A stretch of DNA of 26,227 nucleotides, from contig JALVWX010000225.1 of assembly GCA_027023165.1 (NCBI GenBank), positions 1 to 26,227 of the forward strand. The letters run 5' to 3'. This document shows, piece by piece, positions 15,256 through 22,809 of the stretch. Made by a program: the position numbers and the translations under genes. Position 1 is the first letter of the stretch, and each line of letters begins with the position of its first letter. The notes under the pieces are model-generated. The model ran no database searches. It worked only from the letters and a program-made list of their open reading frames with translations, and had not been told where the DNA came from. Source of the stretch: Thermococcus sp. GTDB taxonomy: Archaea > Methanobacteriota_B > Thermococci > Thermococcales > Thermococcaceae.

Positions 15256-16145
15256 CTGTTGTCCCTCCATCTCAGAACTGCCAGCACGAGTAGCATGGAC
15301 AAGGCTATACCGAGGACGGTGGAAGCCTCACCCTCGTAATCCCCGCGGTTCCCTTCCCTTTTGATGGTGCAGTTGCCGTGATAGAGGTAGACCATAAGCT
15401 CCGTGCAGTTGTCGTAGAGCGTGAGGTTTTCGAAGGAGAACCTCTTCTCCAGAACGACAAGCTCGGGCTTCCACTCCACAGGTTTGCCGTGGGTCTCGTA
15501 CACCCCTTCTCGGATTCTCAGGCTTATTTGATAGCCAGTCATCCTGAATTTCAACCTCCCCTCACAGCCCGTGCAGAAAGATGCATCCAGCTTTTGCGGG
15601 GAACCTACGAAAGTCCTGTTCCCAGCGATGGCCTTTGAATCTTCAAAGGTAAAGTTCACCCCATTCTCACCGAATACGATGAGAAAACCGCGCGGATGAG
15701 TGATGTTGAGGTAGAAGCCGTCGCGGGAGACTTTAATCGATAGGGGTTCTTCAAGGACGAATTTTCCATCGGAAAAGCTCAGCGGTGGAATGCGCAGGGA
15801 ATGAAAGCCGGAGTAGAAAACGCGGAAGGTGGCATTTTTCGGCAGCTCCCTTATAAAGACCCTCTCAACGAAGACCTCTCGCTTGGGAACGTAAATCCCC
15901 TTCTGCCTTACGAGCTTTATCGGACCGTTCTTCGTTGAGAGCGTCAGCTCCGGGAGGCTTGAATTTACCTCCACGGCGAGGAGTGAACCGCCCACCTGAT
16001 CCCCGTTCCGAACAACCGCTGAATGAAGGTCTACGTAGGGACTGGGAACTGCAACGGCGGGACTGCAGGCGTGAACGTTTGGAACGGGTGGGGTGTAGAT
16101 TCCGATTAACAGGAGCAGGATGCCAAGCGCGAGAGGCCGCCTCAC
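15252..16145 (-). CDS. Exported, membrane-anchored protein, paralogue B
   Basis: A 297-residue protein with an N-terminal signal or anchor helix (RRPLALGILLLLIGIY), a beta-rich extracytoplasmic domain with many N-x-S/T sequons and a CTGC pair, and a C-terminal membrane helix (VLGIALSMLLVLAVLRW) with a basic end. Length, topology and internal landmarks match the downstream gene, including DPRG/HPRG, a conserved FSF(K/E)(E/N)L motif and the closing helix. No known family or catalytic site was recognised. The start is GTG 16145, preceded by GGTGA; GTG 16157 would lie inside the upstream palindrome and has no ribosome site. First gene of a likely three-gene operon with a palindromic site at its promoter. 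Confidence 0.8.
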   Translation of the reverse strand: MRRPLALGILLLLIGIYTPPVPNVHACSPAVAVPSPYVDLHSAVVRNGDQVGGSLLAVEVNSSLPELTLSTKNGPIKLVRQKGIYVPKREVFVERVFIRELPKNATFRVFYSGFHSLRIPPLSFSDGKFVLEEPLSIKVSRDGFYLNITHPRGFLIVFGENGVNFTFEDSKAIAGNRTFVGSPQKLDASFCTGCEGRLKFRMTGYQISLRIREGVYETHGKPVEWKPELVVLEKRFSFENLTLYDNCTELMVYLYHGNCTIKREGNRGDYEGEASTVLGIALSMLLVLAVLRWRDNR

Positions 16146-16154
16146 GGAGTTCAC

Positions 16155-16175
16155 CACTTAACGTAAGGTTAAGTG
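16155..16175. promoter_or_regulatory. Perfect inverted repeat, probable operator
   Basis: CACTTAAC-N5-GTTAAGTG, eight-base arms, no mismatch. It lies directly downstream of the TATA box (16176-16184) and upstream of the predicted start of transcription and the GTG at 16145. That position would let a dimeric regulator block transcription initiation. It contains AAC-N5-GTT but not the GTT-N3-AAC core of SurR sites. Confidence 0.6.
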
Positions 16176-16184
16176 CCTAAAAAC
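16176..16184 (-). promoter_or_regulatory. TATA box of the paralogue B-A-phosphoesterase operon
   Basis: GTTTTTAGG on the minus strand, abutting the inverted repeat. Predicted transcription start is near 16154, giving a short leader. The 100 bases from 16185 to 16280 hold nothing else I can identify. Confidence 0.45.
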
Positions 16185-16280
16185 TTTCCGTTGTAATCAC
16201 CGCACTCGGAGGGGAGTTAGAGAGTAGGGACAACGGCGCGAAGCAGAAATGTAGAATAGTAGAATGGAAAAGAAGGGATT

Positions 16281-17678
16281 TCACTCCTTCTTCTGCTTGG
16301 CCTTCCAGTTGCTCCACCTGTAGAGCGCCGCGAGGGACTTGATGGCCCTCTCCGGCTCGGGATAGGCTGGAATGCCCTCCTCGTTGAGTCTGTCGATGGC
16401 CTCTTTGGCCTCTATGCCGCCGACGATTGCAACGACGAGCGGCTTCTTCCTTCCGCTCTCGTTGTACTCGCGGATGACGATGTCTGCCAAGTCGCGCGGA
16501 TCGAGCACAGCCGTCTGGCAGTAGAGCACCGCTATAGCGTGCATGTTCGGGTTGGCGAGGGCATCTCTGACTGCACCCTCGTAGCTCTCAGCCCCGGCCA
16601 TACCGGTGAGGTCAACGGGGTTCTTGTAGGAACCGAAGGGCGGCATGTGCTTGGAGAAGATCTTTAGGTCCTCGAGGTTGTCGTAGAGTTTGAGTCCCTC
16701 TTCCTCTGCCGCGTCGGTGGCCATAACACCTATTCCACCGCCGTTGGTGAGGATGACGACGTTCTCTCCCTCTGGCTCCGGAAGGTTGCTCAGCGTCCTG
16801 GCCCAGTCGAAGGCCTCCCCAATTGTGAGGGCACGGAGAACGCCGCTCTGTTTGAACGCTGCCTCGTATATCTTGTCGCTTCCCGCGAGAGAGCCGGTGT
16901 GACTGGCTGCTGCCTTTGCACCGCGCTCGCTCCTTCCAGCTTTTATGACGATTATCGGCTTCTCCATGCTGACGCCCTTCGCGACCTCCATGAAGCGCCT
17001 GCCGTCCTTGACACCCTCCATGTAGATGAGTATGGCCTTGGTGTTCTCGTCCTCCTTGAAGTATTCGAGCAGGTCAGCGTCATCGATGTCGCTCTTGTTT
17101 CCAACGCTGACCACAGCAGAGAGACCGACCTTCTCAAGGATGGTCCATCCCATGAGGGCTATTCCCAAAGCCCCGCTCTGGCTGATGAGCGCGAGATTGC
17201 CAGGCATGACGTCGGTTGGGCCGAAGGTGGCGTTGAGCTTGTCGGGAGTGTAGACGACGCCGAAGATATTCGGGCCGAGGATTCTCATGCCGTACTTGCG
17301 GGCGGTCTTCACAAGTTCCTCCTCGACCTTCTTGCCCTCCGGGCCGAGTTCGCCGAAGCCGGAACTTATGATGGGGAGAACCTTAACTCCCTTCTTTCCG
17401 CAATCCTCGACGACCTGCGGCACGAACTTGGCCGGGACGACGATAACCGCCATGTCCACCTCGTCCGGAACGTCGAGGATGCTCTTGTAGGACTTGAAAA
17501 CGCGGTTGCCTATCCTGATCTCCACTCCCTTGATGTTGACGGGGTATATCTTGCCCTCATAGCCGTACTCCACAAGGTTCTTCATAACGGCGTAGCCTAT
17601 CTTGCCGGGCTTCTCCGAAGCGCCGATGACGGCTATGCTCTTCGGCCTGAAAAGTGCCTGGATGTTCGGGTCAACCAT
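16281..17678 (-). CDS. Acetyl-CoA synthetase (ADP-forming), alpha subunit
   Basis: A 465-residue protein. Family knowledge: the enzyme converts acetyl- or aryl-CoA, ADP and phosphate to the free acid, CoA and ATP, the main energy-conserving step of sugar and peptide fermentation in these archaea. Visible: the CoA-binding Rossmann domain (residues 1-130, SIAVIGASEKPGKIGYAVMK), the ligase-CoA-like domain (LALISQSGALG), and the phosphorylated histidine His260 in AAASHTGSLAG. The beta (ATP-grasp) subunit is not in this window; in Thermococcales alpha and beta genes are usually unlinked. ATG 17678 follows GGTGAT. Which of the several alpha isoforms this is cannot be decided here. Confidence 0.96.
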   Translation of the reverse strand: MVDPNIQALFRPKSIAVIGASEKPGKIGYAVMKNLVEYGYEGKIYPVNIKGVEIRIGNRVFKSYKSILDVPDEVDMAVIVVPAKFVPQVVEDCGKKGVKVLPIISSGFGELGPEGKKVEEELVKTARKYGMRILGPNIFGVVYTPDKLNATFGPTDVMPGNLALISQSGALGIALMGWTILEKVGLSAVVSVGNKSDIDDADLLEYFKEDENTKAILIYMEGVKDGRRFMEVAKGVSMEKPIIVIKAGRSERGAKAAASHTGSLAGSDKIYEAAFKQSGVLRALTIGEAFDWARTLSNLPEPEGENVVILTNGGGIGVMATDAAEEEGLKLYDNLEDLKIFSKHMPPFGSYKNPVDLTGMAGAESYEGAVRDALANPNMHAIAVLYCQTAVLDPRDLADIVIREYNESGRKKPLVVAIVGGIEAKEAIDRLNEEGIPAYPEPERAIKSLAALYRWSNWKAKQKKE

Positions 17679-17704
17679 TTTTATCACCTCTGATGACATT
17701 CACA

Positions 17705-17722
17705 CTTTTACGTCTGTAAAAG
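17705..17722. promoter_or_regulatory. Perfect inverted repeat at the acetyl-CoA synthetase promoter
   Basis: CTTTTAC-N4-GTAAAAG, seven-base arms, no mismatch. It sits between the TATA box (17725-17735) and the predicted transcription start, the same layout as the palindrome at 16155-16175. Probable operator for a dimeric regulator. The sequence differs from that site, so the regulator probably differs too. Confidence 0.5.
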
Positions 17723-17724
17723 GC

Positions 17725-17735
17725 GGTTAAAACCT
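17725..17735 (-). promoter_or_regulatory. TATA box of the acetyl-CoA synthetase alpha gene
   Basis: AGGTTTTAACC on the minus strand, predicting a transcription start near 17704 and a leader of about 25 bases. Confidence 0.5.
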
Positions 17736-17882
17736 TTCCCTTCTCTTTTTGACGAGAGGCGGCTCGACGGACGTTAAAATAGTGGGTCGCAAAATCGGAT
17801 GGGCAGAATTCCGCCGGAGACCTGCCTCGGAGAAGTTTGACCCTCCAAAAAGTTTAAGTCCTCCCTAAGTCAATCATGGAAG

Positions 17883-18347
17883 ATGGCGATGAAGAGGGAG
17901 CCAACGTTCGTTGAGTCCATGATAATGAGGTGGCTGACAATCGGCTTTGACCTCGTGGTAATAGGCCTGGCAGCAATCACGATGGGTTACGTGCTTGGAA
18001 TGATGTGGGAGCTTGTACGGAGTAGCCTGCACAGCTTCGACATCGAGGAGATCCTCCACCAGATAGTGATGGTCATCATCTTTCTGGAGGTACTAGAACT
18101 CCTGGCCATGTACATTAAGGAGCACCACGTCAGCATGCGCAACGTCGTAGAGCTTGGCGTCTTGGCGATGGTGAGAAAGATAATCATAACCCCCGACTAC
18201 TCAAAGCTCGGCTGGCAGGTTCTCTTTGGCATGGCGGCTCTGCTCTTCGTGATGGGCTGGATATACGTCCAGGAGAGGCAGAGGAGAACAAGGCACGAGG
18301 AGTTCATGATAGAGCACGGGTTGATGGAAGCCCAAGGCAAACCCTAA
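17883..18347 (+). CDS. PsiE-like small membrane protein
   Basis: A 154-residue protein with four predicted membrane helices at about residues 19-41, 60-77, 89-102 and 111-129, a basic N-terminus and a charged cytoplasmic tail. The layout and the segments [38 protein letters not shown] match the PsiE family (phosphate-starvation-inducible E of bacteria), which is of unknown function. No phosphate-linked genes are nearby. TATA-like GTTTAAG at 17852-17858 lies about 26 bases before ATG 17883, suggesting a leaderless transcript; no ribosome site is present. It ends 34 bases before FEN1. Confidence 0.85.
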   Translation: MAMKREPTFVESMIMRWLTIGFDLVVIGLAAITMGYVLGMMWELVRSSLHSFDIEEILHQIVMVIIFLEVLELLAMYIKEHHVSMRNVVELGVLAMVRKIIITPDYSKLGWQVLFGMAALLFVMGWIYVQERQRRTRHEEFMIEHGLMEAQGKP

Positions 18348-18381
18348 ATACTTTTCCACCTTTTCTCAACCGGTGGTGAGG

Positions 18382-19407
18382 ATGGGCGTACAGATCGGTG
18401 AGCTGATCCCGCGGAAGGAGATAGAGCTTCAGAAGCTCTACGGAAGGAATGTCGCCATCGACGCGTTCAACGCCATGTACCAGTTCCTTTCAACCATAAG
18501 GCAGCGTGACGGGACGCCGCTCATGGACTCAAAGGGGAGAATAACCTCCCACCTCAGCGGCTTCTTCTACAGGACGATCAACCTCATGGAGAACGGTGTA
18601 AAGCCAGCCTACGTCTTCGATGGAAAACCCCCTGAGTTCAAGAGGAAGGAGATAGAGAGACGGAGAGAAGCCAGGGAAGAGGCGGAGGAGAAGTGGCACG
18701 AGGCCCTTGAGAGCGGAAACCTTGAGGAGGCGAAGAAGTACGCGATGAGGGCCACCAGAGTCAACGAAGGACTCATAAACGACGCCAAAAGACTCCTCGA
18801 ACTGATGGGCATCCCCGTGGTGCAGGCTCCGAGTGAGGGCGAAGCTCAGGCCGCCTACATGGCCGCCAAAAAGAGCGTCTATGCCTCCGCGAGCCAGGAT
18901 TACGATTCGCTGCTCTTCGGGGCGCCGAAGCTCGTGAGGAACCTAACGATAACCGGGAGGAGAAAGCTTCCAGGGAAGAACGTCTACGTCGAGGTAAAGC
19001 CCGAGCTGGTGGTTCTGGAGGAGGTTCTGAAGGAGCTTGGCATAGACAGGGAGAAGCTCATAGAGCTGGCGATTTTAGTTGGAACGGACTACAATCCGGG
19101 AGGGATAAAGGGTATCGGCCCGAAGAAAGCCCTGACGATAGTCAAGCGCACCAAAGACCCGCTCAGGAAGTACAACAGGGAGAGCGAGGTTGACCTCTAC
19201 AAGATAAAGGAGTTCTTCCTCAATCCGCCGGTCACAGACGACTACACCTTAAAATGGCGCGAGCCTGACGAGGAGGGCATTCTGAAGTTCCTCTGCGACG
19301 AAAGGGATTTCAGCGAGGAGCGCGTTAAAAACGGCCTTGAGAGGCTGAAGAAAGCCGTGGAGAGCGGAAAACAGAGAACACTGGAGAGCTGGTTCAGGGG
19401 CGGCTAA
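18382..19407 (+). CDS. fen: Flap endonuclease 1
   Basis: A 341-residue structure-specific nuclease that removes 5' flaps during Okazaki fragment maturation and repair. Metal-binding acids are present at the standard archaeal positions: Asp27 (VAIDAFN), Asp80 ([11 protein letters not shown]), Glu152/Glu154 ([11 protein letters not shown]), Asp173/Asp175 ([10 protein letters not shown]) and Asp236 ([13 protein letters not shown]). The C-terminus carries the PCNA-interacting motif [11 protein letters not shown] 18382 follows GGTGGTGAG; a GTG at 18373 lies inside that site. A TATA-like CTAAATAC (18345-18352) precedes it. Convergent with TFB, whose stop codon overlaps the FEN1 stop by four bases. 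Confidence 0.98.
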   Translation: MGVQIGELIPRKEIELQKLYGRNVAIDAFNAMYQFLSTIRQRDGTPLMDSKGRITSHLSGFFYRTINLMENGVKPAYVFDGKPPEFKRKEIERRREAREEAEEKWHEALESGNLEEAKKYAMRATRVNEGLINDAKRLLELMGIPVVQAPSEGEAQAAYMAAKKSVYASASQDYDSLLFGAPKLVRNLTITGRRKLPGKNVYVEVKPELVVLEEVLKELGIDREKLIELAILVGTDYNPGGIKGIGPKKALTIVKRTKDPLRKYNRESEVDLYKIKEFFLNPPVTDDYTLKWREPDEEGILKFLCDERDFSEERVKNGLERLKKAVESGKQRTLESWFRGG

Positions 19408-20303
19408 ATGGGTATCTTGAGGTTGAGCTTGTCCACAAGCTCTTTGTAGCGGTTCCTGACGGTTACTTCGGTGACACGGGCAACTTCGGCAACTTCCCTC
19501 TGCGTTCTTCTCTCGTCCTCAAGGAGGCCGGCTATGTAGAGGGCCGCGGCCACAAGTCCAGCAGGACTCTTCCCGCTCGTGAGGCCCTTCTCGTAGGCCT
19601 CCTCCAGTATGACTATCGCCCTCCTCCTGACCTTCTCGCTGAGTCCGAGTTCGTCCGCGAACTTGTTGACGTAGTCGGTCGGCTTGACGAAGAGCTTCCT
19701 GGGGGTGAGGTTCAGGTTTCTGGCGACAAAGCGGAAGCTCCTTCCGATTTCCTTCTTGTCGACGCGCGATACATCGGCTATCTCGTCGAGCGTTCTTGGA
19801 ACCTTGAGGAGCCTGCAGGCGGCATAGACGCAGGCGGCTATAACGCTCTCAATTGACCTCCCACGGATGAGGCCCTTCTTCACCGCCTCACGGTAAAGAC
19901 GGGCCGCCTCCTCCTCGACGTGCCTTGGAAGGTGGAGGTTGCTGGCGAGCCTGTCAAGCTCGCTGAGCGCGAAGGCAAGGTTCCTCTCAGCGGCGTCGCT
20001 GACGCGAAGGCGGGACTGCCACTTCCTCAGGCGGTACATCTTTTCACGCATTAGGCCGGAGAGGTTCCTGTCGATGCCTATGTCGGTGGAGAGGCCCTTA
20101 TCGTGAAGCAGAATGCTCTCGGGGGCACCCACGCGCGCCCTCTTCTCCCTCTGGCTCGCGTCAAAGGCGCGCCACTCCGGTCCCATATCAACAACGTTCT
20201 CCTCAACAACATACCCGCAGACTTTACAGATGATCTCTCCCCTTCCGGGGTCGTAGATGAACTCCGTTGAGCCGCACACCGGGCAGACCCTGTGCTTATT
20301 CAC
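19404..20303 (-). CDS. tfb: Transcription initiation factor B (TFIIB homologue)
   Basis: A 299-residue TFB that bridges TBP/TATA and RNA polymerase. The N-terminal zinc ribbon has Cys7, Cys10, Cys26 and Cys29. The B-reader/linker region ([23 protein letters not shown]) is intact. Two cyclin folds follow (about residues 110-200 and 205-299), the second ending in the BRE-recognising helix [11 protein letters not shown]. The close match to Pyrococcus TFB1 by memory suggests the main TFB rather than the divergent TFB2. Start is GTG 20303 with GGGGTG upstream. A TATA-like TTAAATAG (minus strand, near 20327-20334) gives a near-leaderless transcript. Confidence 0.97.
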   Translation of the reverse strand: MNKHRVCPVCGSTEFIYDPGRGEIICKVCGYVVEENVVDMGPEWRAFDASQREKRARVGAPESILLHDKGLSTDIGIDRNLSGLMREKMYRLRKWQSRLRVSDAAERNLAFALSELDRLASNLHLPRHVEEEAARLYREAVKKGLIRGRSIESVIAACVYAACRLLKVPRTLDEIADVSRVDKKEIGRSFRFVARNLNLTPRKLFVKPTDYVNKFADELGLSEKVRRRAIVILEEAYEKGLTSGKSPAGLVAAALYIAGLLEDERRTQREVAEVARVTEVTVRNRYKELVDKLNLKIPI

Positions 20304-20341
20304 TCCAACACCCCCGACCGGCCGGCTATTTAATGTGCCCC

Positions 20342-20620
20342 TTATAAACCTTCGCCTTTTTTTGCCACGTATCGGAGCAACCAGGCGATGTCCTCGCGTT
20401 TGAAGGTTATCCTCTCCAGGACCCTTACGTCCCAGTCCTCCTCCACGATGTTGGCGTAAATCCAGAGGAAAACGGGATCGTCGTCGGTTCCGACGTGGAG
20501 GTTGCGGTAGAGAACGTCAACGGTGCCGTCGCTGTTCTTCTTGACGGAGAGCGCCTTCCAGGTGTCGAGACTCACCTCTCCCTTCTCGTCGAGGATTCCC
20601 ACTATCTCCTCTGCATCCAT
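20342..20620 (-). CDS. Small conserved protein, 92 residues, unknown function
   Basis: A short alpha/beta protein, probably cytosolic: an N-terminal helix pair (EIVGILDEKGEVSLDTW), a beta section (VDVLYRNLHVG) and a C-terminal helix (REDIAWLLRYVAKKGE). No motif or named family was recognised. ATG 20620 follows GGTGA. It begins 13 bases after the PDCD5-like gene, so the two are almost certainly one transcript, which argues for a housekeeping role near replication, transcription or translation genes. Confidence 0.75.
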   Translation of the reverse strand: MDAEEIVGILDEKGEVSLDTWKALSVKKNSDGTVDVLYRNLHVGTDDDPVFLWIYANIVEEDWDVRVLERITFKREDIAWLLRYVAKKGEGL

Positions 20621-20633
20621 AGGTTCACCTTCG

Positions 20634-20972
20634 CTACCACTTGATTTTGAAGTCCCTTCTCGTCCTCGCGTCTATCTGTGCTAGAATCCTCTTGAGCTTG
20701 GCATCATCTATCGGCTCGGCTATCTGGCCAGCCTGATAGAGCTGAACGAGAACGAGTTCGACCTGCCTGGCAAGCTCGGGCTTGACGAGCTTCACCCTTC
20801 CCAGCCTTTCCCTGGCCTCGGGAGTGAGAATTCTCCTCATTATCGCGTCGAGCTGGGCCTCAAGCTCCATCTCCTGTTTAATGGCCTCCTCCTGGGCTTT
20901 TTGCTGCTCAAGGTACCGCTTCTGGAGTTCCATGAGCTTCTTCTTCCTTATCTCCTCTATGTCCTCAGCCAT
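20634..20972 (-). CDS. PDCD5-like DNA-binding protein
   Basis: A 112-residue protein of the PDCD5/TFAR19 family (archaeal MTH1615-like, DUF122). It has a long charged N-terminal helix (EEIRKKKLMELQKRYLEQQ), then a compact helix bundle (LDAIMRRILTPEARERLGRVKLVKPELARQVE) and a basic tail ending DFKIKW. Family knowledge: archaeal members are annotated as DNA-binding; eukaryotic PDCD5 assists chaperonins and apoptosis. ATG 20972 has GGAGGTGA at good distance; GTG 20981 lies within that site. First gene of a two-gene unit; TATA-like ACATTTTTAACC near 21003-21014. Confidence 0.93.
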   Translation of the reverse strand: MAEDIEEIRKKKLMELQKRYLEQQKAQEEAIKQEMELEAQLDAIMRRILTPEARERLGRVKLVKPELARQVELVLVQLYQAGQIAEPIDDAKLKRILAQIDARTRRDFKIKW

Positions 20973-21074
20973 CTCCCTCACCTCCAGATTAGGTTGGCCG
21001 CGGGGTTAAAAATGTATTGCATCCCCGTTAACCATTTAAGGAAGAAAAACAAAGTTGAACGGCTGGGGGAAAAG

Positions 21075-21842
21075 ATGTGGGTCCTTTTGAAGGGTATCAT
21101 AAAGTTCATCCTGGTGGTGATGATAGTCTCCGCGCTGCTCTACGACTATCACACCGGGATCCTGACCGTCAAGGCATCCGTAATCCTCCAGAAGGCGGGG
21201 GTAAACACCATCGACCGCGACGCCTACCTTAAAGCCTACCCGAAGTACTTCGACTGCTCAAAGCCCTACTGGAGGGAGTGGGGACCGGGCATGATCAAGT
21301 GCGACATCAACGAAAGCGAGATAAAGGCTATAATGCCGGTTGCGGAAAAGGTGAAGGGCCAAAACATCCTCGAAACGGCCTGGAACCTCCACCGCTGGGA
21401 GGTCAACAACACCCGCTATGACTACGAGAAGTTTATGACGGTGATGGCCGGGGCCAGAGTGCTCCTTCCCCACGAGTTCCTTCAGAAGAAGGAGGGAATC
21501 TGTGAGGACTATGCGGTGTTCAACTACGCCGTGATGAAGGCCCTGGGCTACCGCGACATCTACCTCGCCCACATCAGAATGACAAGCTCCATCTGGGGTC
21601 ACGCGGTTCTGGTCTTTAGGTATAACGGCACCTACTACGCGCTCGACTGGTGGGGACCGCAGAAGATAGACGCGAACTACGCCAAAAGATGGGGCGGTGC
21701 CCTCTCGATAATCGTTCTGAACGACAGAGGAGAGATAGTGTCTTACATCGGAGAAACGCCCATTGAAATACTCAACGACCTGCCGAGGCTGAGCGTTGAA
21801 CTGATAGGGGTCCTGCTGATCCTCATAATCCTGAAGGCGTGA
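21075..21842 (+). CDS. Membrane-anchored transglutaminase-like protein
   Basis: A 255-residue protein with an N-terminal membrane helix (about residues 8-22) and a hydrophobic C-terminus (VELIGVLLILIIL) that may be a second anchor. Between them is a transglutaminase-like/cysteine-protease fold with the catalytic triad Cys143 (KEGICEDYAVFNYAVMKALG), His176 (WGHAVLVF) and Asp191 (YALDWWG). In prokaryotes such domains act as proteases, amidases or crosslinkers; the target is unknown. The domain probably faces outside. ATG 21075 follows GGGGGA and a TATA-like CATTTAAGG near 21034. It sits alone on the plus strand amid information-processing genes. Confidence 0.88.
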   Translation: MWVLLKGIIKFILVVMIVSALLYDYHTGILTVKASVILQKAGVNTIDRDAYLKAYPKYFDCSKPYWREWGPGMIKCDINESEIKAIMPVAEKVKGQNILETAWNLHRWEVNNTRYDYEKFMTVMAGARVLLPHEFLQKKEGICEDYAVFNYAVMKALGYRDIYLAHIRMTSSIWGHAVLVFRYNGTYYALDWWGPQKIDANYAKRWGGALSIIVLNDRGEIVSYIGETPIEILNDLPRLSVELIGVLLILIILKA

Positions 21843-21861
21843 TGGCAAACGAAGAATAGAA

Positions 21862-21885
21862 GGAGCTCAGTACTTCTTGAGCTCC
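21862..21885. terminator. Perfect hairpin between convergent genes
   Basis: GGAGCTCA pairs with TGAGCTCC over an eight-base loop. It spans the S19e stop and lies just past the transglutaminase stop, so it could mark the 3' ends of both transcripts. Read on the minus strand, it is followed by a pyrimidine-rich stretch (TTCTATTCTTCG). Confidence 0.45.
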
Positions 21886-22319
21886 GGAATCTGTTCCTCA
21901 AGCTCCTTCTTGAGGTCGGTGGCTATCTTGTCGAGGAAGCTCTGGCCCTGCGGGGTGACGACCCTTCCCTCGCCCGGGACTTTCTGGACGAAGCCTGCGC
22001 TTTCGAGCTGCTGGAGGGCCTTCCTGATTATGCTCCCGCTGGCCTTGTAGAAGTGCTCGGGAGCGTGTCCGCGGTTCTTCCTGCCGCCGTACCAGGTCCT
22101 GAGCCTCTCGATTCCGACCGGCCCGTCGACGTAGACCTTCCTGAAGACGCTGGCAACGCGGTAGTACCACCAGTCGTCCTGCTCGGGAAGCCTCTCCTTG
22201 TGCCTGCCGGTCTTAACAAAGGGCGCCCACTCGGGCGGCTTTATGGCCTCGATCTCCTTGAGCTTCTGGGCAACCCTCTCAACGAGCAAATCACCGGGAA
22301 CATCATAGACTGTCGCCAT
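21867..22319 (-). CDS. rps19e: Small-subunit ribosomal protein S19e
   Basis: A 150-residue protein of the archaeal/eukaryal S19e family, a winged-helix-like subunit of the 30S head needed for small-subunit maturation. Landmarks are [31 protein letters not shown], the [18 protein letters not shown] core, [19 protein letters not shown] and the C-terminal [12 protein letters not shown] helix-strand. Length is typical. ATG 22319 begins three bases after the upstream CRM-domain gene stops, so the two are co-transcribed. Confidence 0.98.
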   Translation of the reverse strand: MATVYDVPGDLLVERVAQKLKEIEAIKPPEWAPFVKTGRHKERLPEQDDWWYYRVASVFRKVYVDGPVGIERLRTWYGGRKNRGHAPEHFYKASGSIIRKALQQLESAGFVQKVPGEGRVVTPQGQSFLDKIATDLKKELEEQIPELKKY

Positions 22320-22322
22320 CTT

Positions 22323-22739
22323 TCAATCCCTCCCCTTCTTGAATTTCCTTCTGAATTGAGCGATGTCGAGCTTGACTTTCTTAACGGGCTTTTCCTCCCG
22401 TTTTTCCTTCGAAAGCTCCTTTCTCTGGAGCTTCCTTAAATACTTTTCCCAACCTTCCCTCGGCCTGAACAATATAAACCTTTTGCCGCGGACGTCTATC
22501 AGCTCGCTGTCCGTAAGCTCGGCGACCTTTTTGGCCAGGACCTGCCTGTCGAGGCCGGTTGAGATGAGCGCACCCTTCCTTATCTCGACCTTGAGGATAC
22601 CGTCCTTCTCGAGCTGAGTCTTTATTTCTTCAATGACCCCATCATCAAGCCCCTTCTTCCCTATCCAGGCTCGCGGGGGAATATCGTAGTATCTCGCGCG
22701 AATGGCCCTTCTCACCTTTCCGGATAAGCGTTTCTCCAT
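22323..22739 (-). CDS. CRM-domain (YhbY-like) RNA-binding protein
   Basis: A 138-residue protein. Residues 20-92 show the CRM/YhbY pattern: a basic helix, the loop IGKKGLDDGVIEEI, ILKVEIRKGAL, and the final LIDVRGKRFILFRP strand pair. Family knowledge: bacterial YhbY associates with pre-50S particles, and plant CRM proteins act in intron splicing. Pairing with S19e here supports a ribosome-assembly role. The C-terminal 45 residues are a very basic tail (KELSKEKREEKPVKKVKLD) likely to contact rRNA. ATG 22739 follows GGTGA; GTG 22748 overlaps that site. TATA-like CTTTATAAG at 22778-22786. Confidence 0.93.
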   Translation of the reverse strand: MEKRLSGKVRRAIRARYYDIPPRAWIGKKGLDDGVIEEIKTQLEKDGILKVEIRKGALISTGLDRQVLAKKVAELTDSELIDVRGKRFILFRPREGWEKYLRKLQRKELSKEKREEKPVKKVKLDIAQFRRKFKKGRD

Positions 22740-22777
22740 ACCTCTCACCTCTAAGCTTCTCGCGGTTTGCTGGAGGC

Positions 22778-22786
22778 CTTATAAAG
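22778..22786 (-). promoter_or_regulatory. TATA box of the CRM/S19e operon
   Basis: CTTTATAAG on the minus strand, about 40 bases upstream of ATG 22739. It is bracketed by an AGGCC/GGCCT inverted pair (22774-22778 and 22790-22794), which may be chance. Confidence 0.55.
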
Positions 22787-22809
22787 GTTGGCCTTTTAAA
22801 CCTGCCGGG

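Noticed and set aside
16155..16175. SurR redox-regulator site
   Set aside because: AAC-N5-GTT spacing is present, but the required GTT-N3-AAC core is not.
16899..17693. 264-residue plus-strand frame opposite the acetyl-CoA synthetase gene
   Set aside because: Antisense shadow; the minus-strand protein is a well-known enzyme with all motifs.
17681..17725. C/D-box small RNA
   Set aside because: TGATGA is present, but no matching D box or second C'/D' pair; the segment is better explained as ribosome site plus operator palindrome.
17771..17857. 28-codon plus-strand frame from GTG in the intergenic region
   Set aside because: No ribosome site, no conserved features, and its end contains the TATA box of the PsiE-like gene.
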